Assembly: GCA_964017235.1 (NCBI GenBank)
Contig: OZ024938.1
Coordinates: 14,065,454-14,129,453, forward strand
Direction of reading: 5' to 3'
Source of the DNA: Sabellastarte sp. h YS-2021
Taxonomy: Eukaryota; Annelida; Polychaeta; Sabellida; Sabellidae
DNA length: 64,000 nt
Position numbers and translations under genes: made by a program. The notes below the pieces were generated by a model, which saw nothing but the letters and a program-made list of their open reading frames with translations, was not told the origin of the DNA and searched no databases. Below are positions 1-9,802 of the stretch, in pieces. The first letter of the stretch is position 1. Every line of letters begins with the position of its first letter.

Positions 1-190
1 ACTTGGCAGATGTGATGTTTGTGCAGATGACCAGTTTTATGCTTACATCTCTTGATGCTCTCTTGGACCATCTTAAGCCAGGGGTCAGGAAGATAATTAG
101 TCAAGGATTGTCAATCCTGGGCTGCTCAGGAAACAAGACAAGGGTGGGCTTCATTCTAAAAGAAGGCTACACCCTACCCTTTTAAGCTAA
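1..190 (+). mobile_element. Possible DIRS-type retroelement fossil fragment
   Basis: A short open stretch running to about position 185 ends in a GY.LPF-like motif resembling part of the reverse transcriptase region of DIRS-type (tyrosine-recombinase) retroelements. The match is short and the window edge cuts it, so the family call is weak. It is treated as a broken fossil. Confidence 0.25.
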
Positions 191-479
191 ACCACATCTA
201 ACCAGACTTCCTTCACCTGTAGTATCTTGCCCTGGCCACCATAAGGTTTGGAATGTTGACACTCATCGGGGACAATGGTTGGGGATGTAGCTGTGTGATT
301 TCATTGTTTGGCTTGATTTGACCTTTGACACTGTTGTACTGACCTGACCTTAAAAATATTGTTCGGACTATATTATCTTATGCCGGTGGCCTCTTGTGTA
401 TATGTGTGCATACATGCATCACATTTTCTCCAATCTGGAAGGCTATAGGATATTTTGGTTAAATCATTTTAGTTTTGTT
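191..479. other. No gene seen; TGACCT-rich flank
   Basis: No coding signal. The stretch around 310-350 contains several TGACCT-type half-sites, a feature it shares with repeats near 18440 and 24950. Its origin is unknown. Confidence 0.3.
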
Positions 480-1285
480 TCTTAGATTATTTTAGCTAAG
501 TTTCTAGCTGAGTGAGTGATACCACCAGCCACTATTTTGAGTAAAATGCTTATAACTCAATAATGGCTGCATTTAAACAATTTCGCAAAATATGATGTTC
601 AGCTACTTTCTCTGTGCTTACATGATGATACCTGCTTTTGAGGTCTACCAAGCCAAGTAAATATTTTCCTATTTTAGTAGTGGGGAGAATGAGTAAATGC
701 TTTTTTCTTTGTAACTAATAGTTTAACTAATAGTTTCAATGTTTTGGTGAAATCTGTTGTTCAGCTACTTTTTGATGTTCTGTGTCATTGTAAGAAGAGT
801 AAATATAGTTTTGTAAGTACTAACCACTTTGACACTTTGCAACTGAGTAAATCACTTGTAACTTCAACACTTGACTTTAGAAGCTTTTTTTGTGCTGTGG
901 GGACTCTTGCTTAATAATATTTGGTTCTTCAGTTCCTCTCTCCTCAATATGTTTGCTGCTTTTGCAGATCTAGTTCCATAACTAAGGGAGTAATAGCGCT
1001 GATATCGTCTTTGAGTAAAATGCTTATAACTCCAAAACGGGTGCATTTACAGCATTTCAATAAATATGTTGTTCAGTTACATTGTCTGTACCCTCAAGAT
1101 AGTATTTGTTTTTGAGGTATGCCTCAATAGTTAAATGAGTAATAGACATTTTTTCTCTGTCTAAGACTGAGGAAAATGAGTAAATGACTTTTCTCTTTGT
1201 AACCATTATTAGTTACATTTTTTTGGTTACATATGTAATGTACCTACTTTTTGATGTTTTGTGTCATGACGAATTTTTTAATAGT
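480..1285. repeat. Two diverged tandem units of about 474 bp
   Basis: The words gagtaaaatgcttataact at 539 and 1013 start two diverged copies of one unit. Each is followed by a 'gcatttaaa/ca.catttc' stretch, a 'gttcag.tac' box and later a 'tactttttgatgtt' box. The same order of boxes recurs in the ~300-bp repeats at 6651-7759 inside the LINE, so the two arrays are probably one family. Short open frames here look spurious. Confidence 0.55.
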
Positions 1286-2218
1286 AAAATAAATATTTAA
1301 ATTAGAAAAAAAATAATTAGTAATATTCCATCACATTTTAATATGTTAATAACTAATTTGTTAATATCTGATTGAACAGACTGGATTCCTATCATCGCCA
1401 CCAGTTTACCTTACTCAGAACCTTCAATATGTGTTACCATGAAGAAATGAAGTCACGTGATTAGTGGAGAACTAGAGATAAAACCAACTTGCGAGTCGTT
1501 TTGGGGAAACTATCGGATTGGCTGGAGCATAGCTCAGGATGCCTTTTCTGATGTTTGGCTGGACTGGCTGATGCCAGATTATAGTTAGTGTCTGTTAAGA
1601 AATTAACTTAAAAAAATTAAGTTTCAATAAAATCTTTGGAAGCTACAAACTTGCCGTTTGAGCTCCCCCGTCCCCACACTGAATTACAGCTGAGAGGTTA
1701 ACGGTAATTCAAGTGAGGAAGAAGTGAGTATCACTCTATCTAGATCATCCCAACTGCATACGCAACCTTGGCTCTGGAAGTTTCATAGAGTTGGCAGAGT
1801 TGTGAGACTGTTGCATACAATAGCTACATTAAGTAATTAAAATTTACAATTTCACTCATGTTGGCCTCTTGCTTTCTTAAGTTTGTTAAGCCACGGTGGG
1901 AATAAGGCAATACCATAGACTGACACTTCCTATGGAAGAGATTTTCAGTGGACTTAGGTGTATTTCTTATTTTCATGAAGACATCTTTCAACGTGGATCA
2001 AAATTAGTTACTTCAGCTTAAAAATGCTACAGCACAAATAAACTTGGCTTTAAAACAAACCAAAGATAACGGTAGTGTGAGAAATATAAATTTTGCCACA
2101 GTAATAGCCTAAAAGTCACAAACAAATGATAATATTTTCACAAAACTGATCATTTATTCACGGTTTAGTTTCTTTTTTTGCTTTCCATATTTTGTATTGG
2201 AAAGTAATGTTTTACTTC
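1286..2218. other. No gene seen; left of duplication boundary
   Basis: No coding exon or RNA gene is recognised. The stretch ends where copy A of the duplicated block begins (about 2219). It does not match the sequence left of copy B (before 28451), so one side has been replaced or has taken an insertion. Confidence 0.35.
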
Positions 2219-2663
2219 AGTCAAAGTCTTGGGCTCTGGGACTTGTAGTTAAAGTATTTAGCGGATTTTTCATAGTGGAATTGACAGAAACTCTTCTGTC
2301 TCGAAATTTGGTGAAAAAGAACCTGTTATTGCCTGGGGCGACTTTCACATTGTCTGATCATTACAGCCTCATTAAAAGCTGATACACTGATTTAAGAGAA
2401 ATTTTTTAAACTTAATATCTCATATTGTTTGACCAAAGAGAAAACACTCATGTCAAAATTGTACCGTACAAGTTTATAGAAACAGATTTATCTTTTTTGT
2501 CAGTACTGTTTCTAAATGTAACTGCAAAACCTATGGCCTAAACAATACCATTTCTACAGAGAAAATGGATACAGGAACAAAGCCATAAACAATGGCTGCC
2601 CCATATCCATACAGGCACATACATTCAAGAAATGATTGAAAAATGACATACCAAATGTCTCCC

Positions 2664-2681
2664 AAGTTTTCCAGTGGTCAA
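2664..2681. repeat. 5' target-site duplication of the 10-kb LINE
   Basis: The 18-bp word aagttttccagtggtcaa recurs at 12681-12698 with one mismatch. The pair brackets the LINE. Copy B has a single, uninterrupted version at about 29025-29042. Confidence 0.93.
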
Positions 2682-3389
2682 GTGTGATGTGTGACATGGA
2701 CAGAAGTGTATTTCCACAAGAGAGAAATGTTTCACTAATTTTGAGATGAAGTTTTGTATTAGTCTTTACAATGAATGTGGGATATTTATTATAAAGATAT
2801 ATAGATCAACATGACTCAATTAGAACATGATATAAAAATAAGGATTTAGAGTAAAAAGGAAAAGTTATAAACAGCATGAAGTTTTTAATATTCCTACAAC
2901 TGTGTGGAAATGACCATATTTGGATAAACAAACTAATTAGTATTTTCCATTGAATGTGTGTACCAGGAAGCTAATTAAATCAGTATAATTAACAATATTA
3001 CACAAGGAAATTGAAAACTGGGGACTAGTGTCACAGGTGCATTGAAGGTGTGAAAATTCTAAAAAAGGAACATACAGAGTATATTTTCTGAATATTGAAA
3101 AGTGTTGTTTTCTTTTCTGAGGACTGCATGCTGGGAGTGTATTGGTCATATATTACTGACCTTAATTAAACAAGTGAAAGTTGTGATCTGGGGTTCAGCC
3201 TCATAAACAACAAAAGTAATGTGTACCAGATGACTTTTCAAGAAAGTGTTTTTTTTTACAGAAAGTTATAAAGATTGTATATATAGACTCTGGGATTATT
3301 GAACACCCATTAGACAAACAAGAAGAATAAGAGATTATAAAGTGGAGATAAACTGAGAAGTTTTAAAAGGCGAAACAAAAGAAACATGG
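2682..3389 (+). other. LINE 5' leader (untranslated)
   Basis: 708 bp of A/T-rich sequence between the target-site duplication and the first ORF1 ATG, with no open frame of note in sense. A tatatata word lies at about 3279. The internal promoter expected of a LINE should be here, but no element can be defined by eye. Confidence 0.55.
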
Positions 3390-4694
3390 ATGGAAAATCT
3401 GCATCTCTCAACAGAACTTAACAAAAAGAGAAATTTAAGCCAGGTTTCAGCGAGTAGCTCTACTCCAAGCCCTATGTCAAAGATGGCTAATGTTAAAAAA
3501 CCATGTTTTCCTGATGCTGATGACTTGGATAGCTGCACGGCAAATGAAAAAGATGAATGTCATTTTAATCCCTTGAATAATGCTGCATTTCTTGCATTAA
3601 CTGATAATGCAGAAACATCTGAGACTTCACTACATGAAAAAATGGATACTATTATTGTACTGTTAAAAACTTTGACAAGTGCCTTTTATTCTCAAAAAGA
3701 AAGTACACAACAAGATATTGTTGGACTGCAGGAAGAAAACAAAACCCTAAAATTGTCTTTGAGACAAATCGAAGGCAAGGCTATAAGGATGGAGAATGAA
3801 ATTGACCTACTGAAAAGCAGATATGAAGACCTGCAACTCAGATCAATGAATCAAAATATACTAATCCATAATGTGCAGGAAGAAAGAGGTGAAGATATAT
3901 ACAAACTTGTGTGTTATATTTTTGTGAATAACCTGAAGGTACCAGAGCAGCTTCTCCACTCTGAAAAACATCCAGCAGGCCCAATTTTTATTGACATTGC
4001 CCATCGTATTGGAAAACCCGGCTGGAAACCACGACCGATTGTTGTAAAATTTGCTCTTAGAAGAGGAAAGGACATTATTTTTAAATATGTTAAAAACCTC
4101 AAAGGTCAAGCAATATCCATCAGTGAGCAACTGCCAGGATCAATGAGGGAGAGAAGGGACATCTTGTTTCCAAAGATGCGACGCCTACGTGACCAACACA
4201 AAAATGACATTGGTTATAAGGTGCAACTATCAAAAGACAAACTCTTTGTGAACAATTCTCCAGTAGCAAGCACTTTCAAGGTTAACCCACTGCCAGATGA
4301 GATGTCAACCCCAGTTAGTTACGACACTCTGCTGCATACTGATGTTCTAGAACACACAAAAAGTTACTTTCAAGGTCACCTTATGCAAGTGAAATCTATC
4401 CAGGAAGCTAAAGCTGCTTACTCTGCCTTACTGCAAAACCACAGTGTATCAAAGGCACATCATATCATGTATGCTTATTGTGTTGCTGGGGATTCTCCAA
4501 ATCAGTTTATCCAAGGAAATGATGACGATGGTGAATATGGAGGCAGTGAGATTCTAAGGGATACTCTCAACAAACACTCCTTGACAGGCTGCTTTATTGC
4601 TGTATCCAGACTCCACAATGGGCCAAACATTGGTAAAAAACAGTTTGAACTTATTCAATCTTGTGCACAATTGGCAATTGATAAACTTTCTTAG
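3390..4694 (+). CDS. LINE ORF1 protein with C-terminal IMPACT/UPF0029-like domain
   Basis: A 434-aa open frame. Residues ~1-90 are Ser/Asn/Asp-rich and probably disordered. Residues ~100-150 form a heptad-like coiled coil. Residues ~153-230 match the L1 ORF1 RRM (QNILIHNV; PRPIVVKFALRRGKD). Residues ~235-292 match its C-terminal nucleic-acid-binding domain (EQLPGSMRERRDIL; VQLSKDKLFVNN). This is the RNA-binding chaperone that coats LINE RNA. Unusually, the protein continues for about 115 residues. Residues 318-434 read like the N-terminal domain of IMPACT/YIH1 and bacterial YigZ: FQGHL at 327-331, AHHIMYAYC at 356-364, NDDDGEYGG at 377-385, and SRLHNGPNIGKKQF at 406-419 in place of the family's SRW.GG..LG..RF. 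The ATG at 3390 was chosen; an ATG at 3386 is in another frame. The fusion is read from a single uninterrupted frame. The domain's role in the element is unknown. Confidence 0.9.
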   Translation: MENLHLSTELNKKRNLSQVSASSSTPSPMSKMANVKKPCFPDADDLDSCTANEKDECHFNPLNNAAFLALTDNAETSETSLHEKMDTIIVLLKTLTSAFYSQKESTQQDIVGLQEENKTLKLSLRQIEGKAIRMENEIDLLKSRYEDLQLRSMNQNILIHNVQEERGEDIYKLVCYIFVNNLKVPEQLLHSEKHPAGPIFIDIAHRIGKPGWKPRPIVVKFALRRGKDIIFKYVKNLKGQAISISEQLPGSMRERRDILFPKMRRLRDQHKNDIGYKVQLSKDKLFVNNSPVASTFKVNPLPDEMSTPVSYDTLLHTDVLEHTKSYFQGHLMQVKSIQEAKAAYSALLQNHSVSKAHHIMYAYCVAGDSPNQFIQGNDDDGEYGGSEILRDTLNKHSLTGCFIAVSRLHNGPNIGKKQFELIQSCAQLAIDKLS

Positions 4695-5938
4695 ACACTG
4701 ATAAATTAAACTAACGCTACCATTCAAGGATTAAAAACTGTGGTTAAGGTGGAATTAAATATAAATTACCATTAATGGATCACACTAATGCTGCAATATA
4801 GGTTAAAATTTGCAATAATTTGTGGACATAAATGTTGTCATGAAGGTTAAAAGTGAACAATAATAAGTAAACTTAACCAGAACTTTAATTAATGATGTAG
4901 AGAACATATGGTTTCAATAAATAAAAGCCAAAACAAATGTCAAACTTAAAGTCATTGAAAATATGATTTTAATTAATTGATTTTGACATAAGCTAAACCT
5001 TAACTGAGTGTCACTAAAAGGGCGATGGGCCCTTGTAATGTCATGTAATGACTGACGGTTGAAAATATGCATTTTAGAAAGATAATGCCGTGATATAATT
5101 AAGAGAAATGTTTATGATTTGTGTGCATAAATGTTGCAATAAAATTTAAAAGTGTGCAATAAGTGCAATAAGTATTCATTATTCATCAGTAATAATATGT
5201 AAATATAAAAGAAGCAATAAAGGTGCAAATTTTGCAACAATGAATAAACAAAAATGCTGTAATTAAAGTAAAATACATTAAATGCGGAAAGATAAATGCT
5301 GATATAAAGGTTAAGAATATGTTAATAATTTGTAAACTTCAATGCTGCAATATAATTCAAAAGTATGTGATAAGAACTCGTTATTCGTTAGTATTGTTGA
5401 AAAGATTATAGTCACATTGGTGTACTAGTGTGTAGTGACTGTGAAGTGTTAATTTCTGAGTATCGTTGTGCATATTTTCTGACATGCTGAAATAAGTACT
5501 CTTTATTCATTAGTATTGTTGAAAAGGTAATAGCCACTTCTGTTTTGTGGCTGTAAAGTTTTAATCTTGAGTAGTGTCATACATATTTTCTGACATGTGG
5601 CAATAAGTACTCATGACTCATTGGTATTCTTAAAAAGGTAATAGCCACATTTACTTTTATTTAAATTAGTGACTGTAAAGTTTTACTTTTGACTTTTTTA
5701 AGTTTGTAATTTTGACATGTGGCATGTAGCCATTAATTGTTCCATGACATAATCCAAACCTTAACCCTCATTATATGGTAAAAATATACAATAATATGAA
5801 AAATTAATGTAAATGCTACAATTAAGGTTAAAAGCATGTGATAATAAGTGAATTTAATTAAAGCTGTGATAAAGGTGTAGTAGAACAAAGGCATAATTGG
5901 TACATTGTTCTAGTTAATGGTGTCTTTTGAACTGTTTT

Positions 5939-6190
5939 TTGACATGTGGCAAGTTACCTTGTTTTTATATGATTTAACTAAAACTTTACCTAGCAGTATG
6001 TGGTAAAATATGGCAAGTAACCTTGTTTTATATGATTTAACTAAAACTTTACCTAGCAGTATGTGGTAAAATATGGCAAGTAACCTTGTTTTATATGATT
6101 TAACTAAAACTTTACCTAGCAGTATGTGGTAAAATATGGCAAGTAACCTTGTTTTATATGATTTTCATATGATTTAACTAAAGATAGTAT
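5939..6190. repeat. 63-bp minisatellite, about four units
   Basis: The word gatttaacta recurs at 5971, 6034, 6097 and (after a short duplication) 6171, with an exact 63-bp step. The units also share 'cctagcagtatgtggtaaa' and are almost identical, so the array expanded recently. Confidence 0.9.
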
Positions 6191-6228
6191 GTGGTAAAAA
6201 TATGCAATAAAACGTAAACTTTAATGCT

Positions 6229-6302
6229 GTAATACAGGTTAAAAGTATGTAACATCCAACAACATGTAATACAGGTTAAAAGTATGTAACATCCAACAAC
6301 AT
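6229..6302. repeat. 37-bp tandem doublet
   Basis: A 37-bp unit beginning gtaatacaggttaaaagta at 6229 is repeated without change at 6266. It lies in the inter-ORF spacer of the LINE. Confidence 0.85.
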
Positions 6303-6650
6303 GTAAATCATGCAGCCATAAATGTGCAGTGAAGGTCTGATATTGGATATAGTAAAAATATTAAACGGTTAAGATATAGGTAAAATATAATATATAACCA
6401 TAAATGCAATCTTAAAGGCCTTATATACAAAGTAGGTAATAGTTAGTAAATTTAATAAGTGCTATAATAACTTTTGTTATCGGTGCTGGTTTAAAAGTTA
6501 CTGTTATTGTGTCGTGATTAAAGCTAAAATTCTGGTTTAAAAGTTACTGTTACTGTGTAGTGATTAAAGCTAAAATTTTGTGTACTGGTATTGAGATTTT
6601 TGTCAGGAAATGGTTTCATATATGTTATACATCTCGTTTTTGATAAGCTA

Positions 6651-7759
6651 TCATATAGTAAACTTTCAGAGCTATTGCACATTGGATAGCTGAGTAATAG
6701 CTACTTTGACATTCTTACTATTGAGTAAATCCATTGTAACTCCAAAACTATTGCAGTTACAGTATTTTCATAAATACGCTGTTCAGCTACTTTGTCCTTA
6801 GGTAGAAGATGGTACATAGTTTGGAGTTCCATTGCATGCCATAAGTAATAACTATTTTCTTATTTGTAGTAAAATAATGACACAAGTAAATGTGAAATAT
6901 CTTCAAATATTAAAATTAAGCAAATCCTTTCAATATGCTATTCATCTAGTTTCTTTTACAGGCTACCACATAGTAAAGTGTCAGGCCTGTTGCACTTTGG
7001 ATAGCTGAGTAACAGCTACTTTGAAATCCTGACTGTTGAGTAAATCCTCTGTAACTCCAAAACTATCTCAGAGTATGTCTTGTCGGATGTCCTCTGAGGT
7101 GTCGAGGTTGGGGAAATCTTTTCAGGTATGTTATTTCACGTAGTTTTTTTGATAAACTATCACATAGTAAAGTTTCAGACCTGTTGCACGTCAGATAGCT
7201 AATTTATAGTCACTTTGAAATTCTGACTGTAGAGTAAATCCTTGAAAACTTCAAAACTATTGTGGTTAGAGTATTTTCTTAAAATAAATTGTTCAGCTAC
7301 TTTGTTCTTAACTATAAGTGAGTAATAGCTATTTTCTGATTTGTGGCAAGATAATGACAGAAGTAAATGTCATATATCTTCAAAAGTATTAAAGTTAGGG
7401 AAATCTTTTCATATATGCCATTCATCCAGTTTTTGATAAGCTATCACACAGTACAGTTTCAAACCTGTTGCCCATTGGATAGCTGAGCAATAGCTACTTT
7501 GAAATTCGGACGGTTGAGTAAATCTATTATAACTTCAAAACTACTGCAGTCAAGGTGTTTTCCTAAAATACGTTCTCCAGCTACTATGTCCTCAACTACA
7601 AGATGGCATATAGCTTGGGGTTCAATTGCATGCTGTGAGTTAAAGCTATTTCCTTTTTTGTAGCAAAATAATAACAGAAGTAAATGTAAAATATCATCAA
7701 AAGTATTAAAGTTAGGGAAATCTTTTCCCATATGTTATTCATCTAGTTTTTGATAAGCT
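6651..7759. repeat. Array of four ~190-320-bp units in the LINE spacer
   Basis: Units start at about 6651, 6962, 7149 and 7441, each with a 'tatcacatagtaaagtttcag' type box. They continue through a 'gatagctgagtaatagctacttt' box, a 'taactccaaaact' box, a 'gttcagctactttgt' box and 'ttcatctagtttttgataagc'. The second unit is internally shortened. A fifth start at 7760 is cut off. The order of boxes matches the array at 480-1285, outside the element. Confidence 0.8.
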
Positions 7760-9000
7760 ATTACATATATAGTGGGGCTGCGGTTTTAAAGGATTAAGTA
7801 TGGTTAAAATTATCAATGTATTAGGCCATAGTCTCTGGGTGTACTACGATACCATAACAAAAACTAAAAGGTCTTCAGAGGATAAGTAAAGACAAATGCT
7901 GTAATAAAGTTAGGTTGTAATGATGATGCAGTTCAAATTACATTGGTTTTTATGAAAAAATCCTTATTATGATAATGTTGATAATATTTAAAGACTATTA
8001 CAACTTCATCTTTGAAACTTAAAGTTACTGTTGCTACACGCAACAAATGTACATGATGTATAATATGTTATCCACTTTTTTAAAGAGCATGATCTTTTTG
8101 TTACAAGCAGCAAATATAATGCACATATTTACTTTGTTACCCAATTTTTTAAAGTGTGCGATCTCAATTTTGAATGATCAATGTTTTGTGTCCTATTGTA
8201 TCATTAATGGGATGTATACTGTCTCAATAGATTCCACTGCTTTGCCATATTTATTTGAAACAAAAAAATGTCTGCAAGAACTTTAGAACATTAAAAGATG
8301 CCTGATACATCAAGTATTAAAGTGTTATCTGCAAATTGCCAGGGTCTTCGCAATATGGAAAAAAGGACAGATGTCCTTTCGTACTTTAAAGAAACCGGTG
8401 CTTCAATTGTTTGTCTGCAAGACACACATCTGTTACCAAAAGATGTAGGTTCTGTTAAAAATTATGGCCTGATTGTTATTTAAATGGTTCAAAAACCAAT
8501 CCACGTGGGGTAGCTGTACTGCTAAATAATAACTTTGATTACCAAGTCTCTAAATACAATACAGATCATAATGGCAATTACATACAGCTTCTATTAACTT
8601 GTAGCTCTCTGAAAATTAATCTTATTACAATCTATGCATCAAATCATGACTTTTTTGATAAATAAAAAACTTAGCAAATAATGATGAAACAGATTATGTC
8701 ATAATCTGTGGAGATTTCAATTTGGTGATAGACCCACAAAAAGATTCTCACAACTATGTAAAATTAAATAATCCAAAAGCAAGATCAATTGTCCTAGACA
8801 CTGTAAATGACCTTGATTTGATAGACATTTACAGAACTCTTAATCCACAAACTAAACGTTATACATGGAGAAGAAAAAATCCACTGAAACAGTCAAGATT
8901 GCATTTATTTTTGATGTCAAACTCAATGTGTGACTTAATTTCAAAATGTGAGATCCAGTCAAGCTATAGATCAGATCATTCTGTCCTCGAACTTAATATA

Positions 9001-9231
9001 GGGGGCCACGGTGGCAGAGTGGTAACACTCTCGCCTCCCACCTCTGCGGCCAGGGTTCGATCCCCGTCATGGCCGTAAGTGGGAAAGCTGGTAGTTGCTT
9101 GCCGTTGGTCGGCAGTTTACAGTACAGAACCCTAGCGAACTCTATGTACTGGTTTCCTCTGCCCTTCCAACTACCCGTCGTGATATGACCTGTACAGTGT
9201 TGAAAGCGACGTAAAACCCCAAATAAACCAA
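9001..9231 (+). mobile_element. tRNA-derived SINE (family 1) inside ORF2
   Basis: The head reads as a tRNA-like pol III promoter: box A TGGCAGAGTGG and box B GGTTCGATCCC. A body with 'cagtttacagtacagaac' and 'gtactggtttcctctgcc' follows, with tail 'aaaccccaaataaacca'. A perfect 14-bp target-site duplication, tcgaacttaatata, lies at 8987-9000 and 9232-9245. The same family recurs in reverse at 45536, 53478, 55620 and 58300, and as a headless piece at about 20850. Confidence 0.95.
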
Positions 9232-9802
9232 TCGAACTTAATATATCACTTCATAACTTTAAGGTGGGTAAAGGAATTTGGAAATTCAACAATAGTCTAC
9301 TTAAAAATAAGGATTATCTAGATACCATTAACATGTGTATTGAGGAAGAAAAAATGAAATATGCTGTTCCAATTTATAATCTTGATTACTTAATGAACAA
9401 CCAGGATACTATTGAATTGATAATTGAAAAAGATATGTTTTTAGAAATGCTCTTTATGCGTATAAGGGGAGAAACAATAAAATTTGCTACGACTCTCAAA
9501 AAAGAAAATAAAATTAGGGAAAAAATTCTGTTGGAAGACATAGATCATTTAGAAAGAATTCAGGATGAGACTGGAACAAACTCAAAATTAATGGAAGATA
9601 AAAAGCTAGAACTTCAAAAATTACGTGAAAAAAGAATCAACGGTCAAATGGTAAGATCACATTTACAATGGCTAGACCAGGGGGAAAAGCCCACAAACTT
9701 TTTTTGCAAATTGGAAACTAAAAATTTTGTTGATAAGACCATTAAAAAATACAAACAGCAGACGGTTCTATTATAACCGAACAACACAAGATATTAAAAG
9801 CA

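Larger units (their letters stand above)
4695..8297. repeat. 3.6-kb inter-ORF spacer of the LINE, tandem-repeat rich
   Basis: A/T-rich spacer with no credible coding region, since frames here are short and low-complexity. It is built from several layers of imperfect tandem repeats: ~100-130-bp units at about 5100-5700 (recurring 'attagtattgttgaaaaggt' and 'gacatgtggcaa'), a 63-bp minisatellite, a 37-bp doublet, a ~45-bp doublet near 6500-6570, and ~300-bp units at 6651-7759. A real spacer of this length between L1 ORFs is unusual. It may be a captured satellite. Confidence 0.7.

Noticed and set aside
4341-4694. Host IMPACT gene exon or retrocopy inserted in the LINE
   Set aside because: The domain is in frame with ORF1 without any junction, poly(A) trace or target-site duplication between the two, so a fused ORF1 is simpler; a recent private insertion is not fully excluded.
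8047-8286. 79-codon open frame just before ORF2
   Set aside because: Hydrophobic, low-complexity translation of the A/T-rich LINE spacer, which repeats a ~75-bp module here; not a credible protein.
9002-9075. tRNA gene call from box A and box B
   Set aside because: The match is the head of a SINE with its own body, tail and target-site duplication; no clean cloverleaf or 3' terminator.
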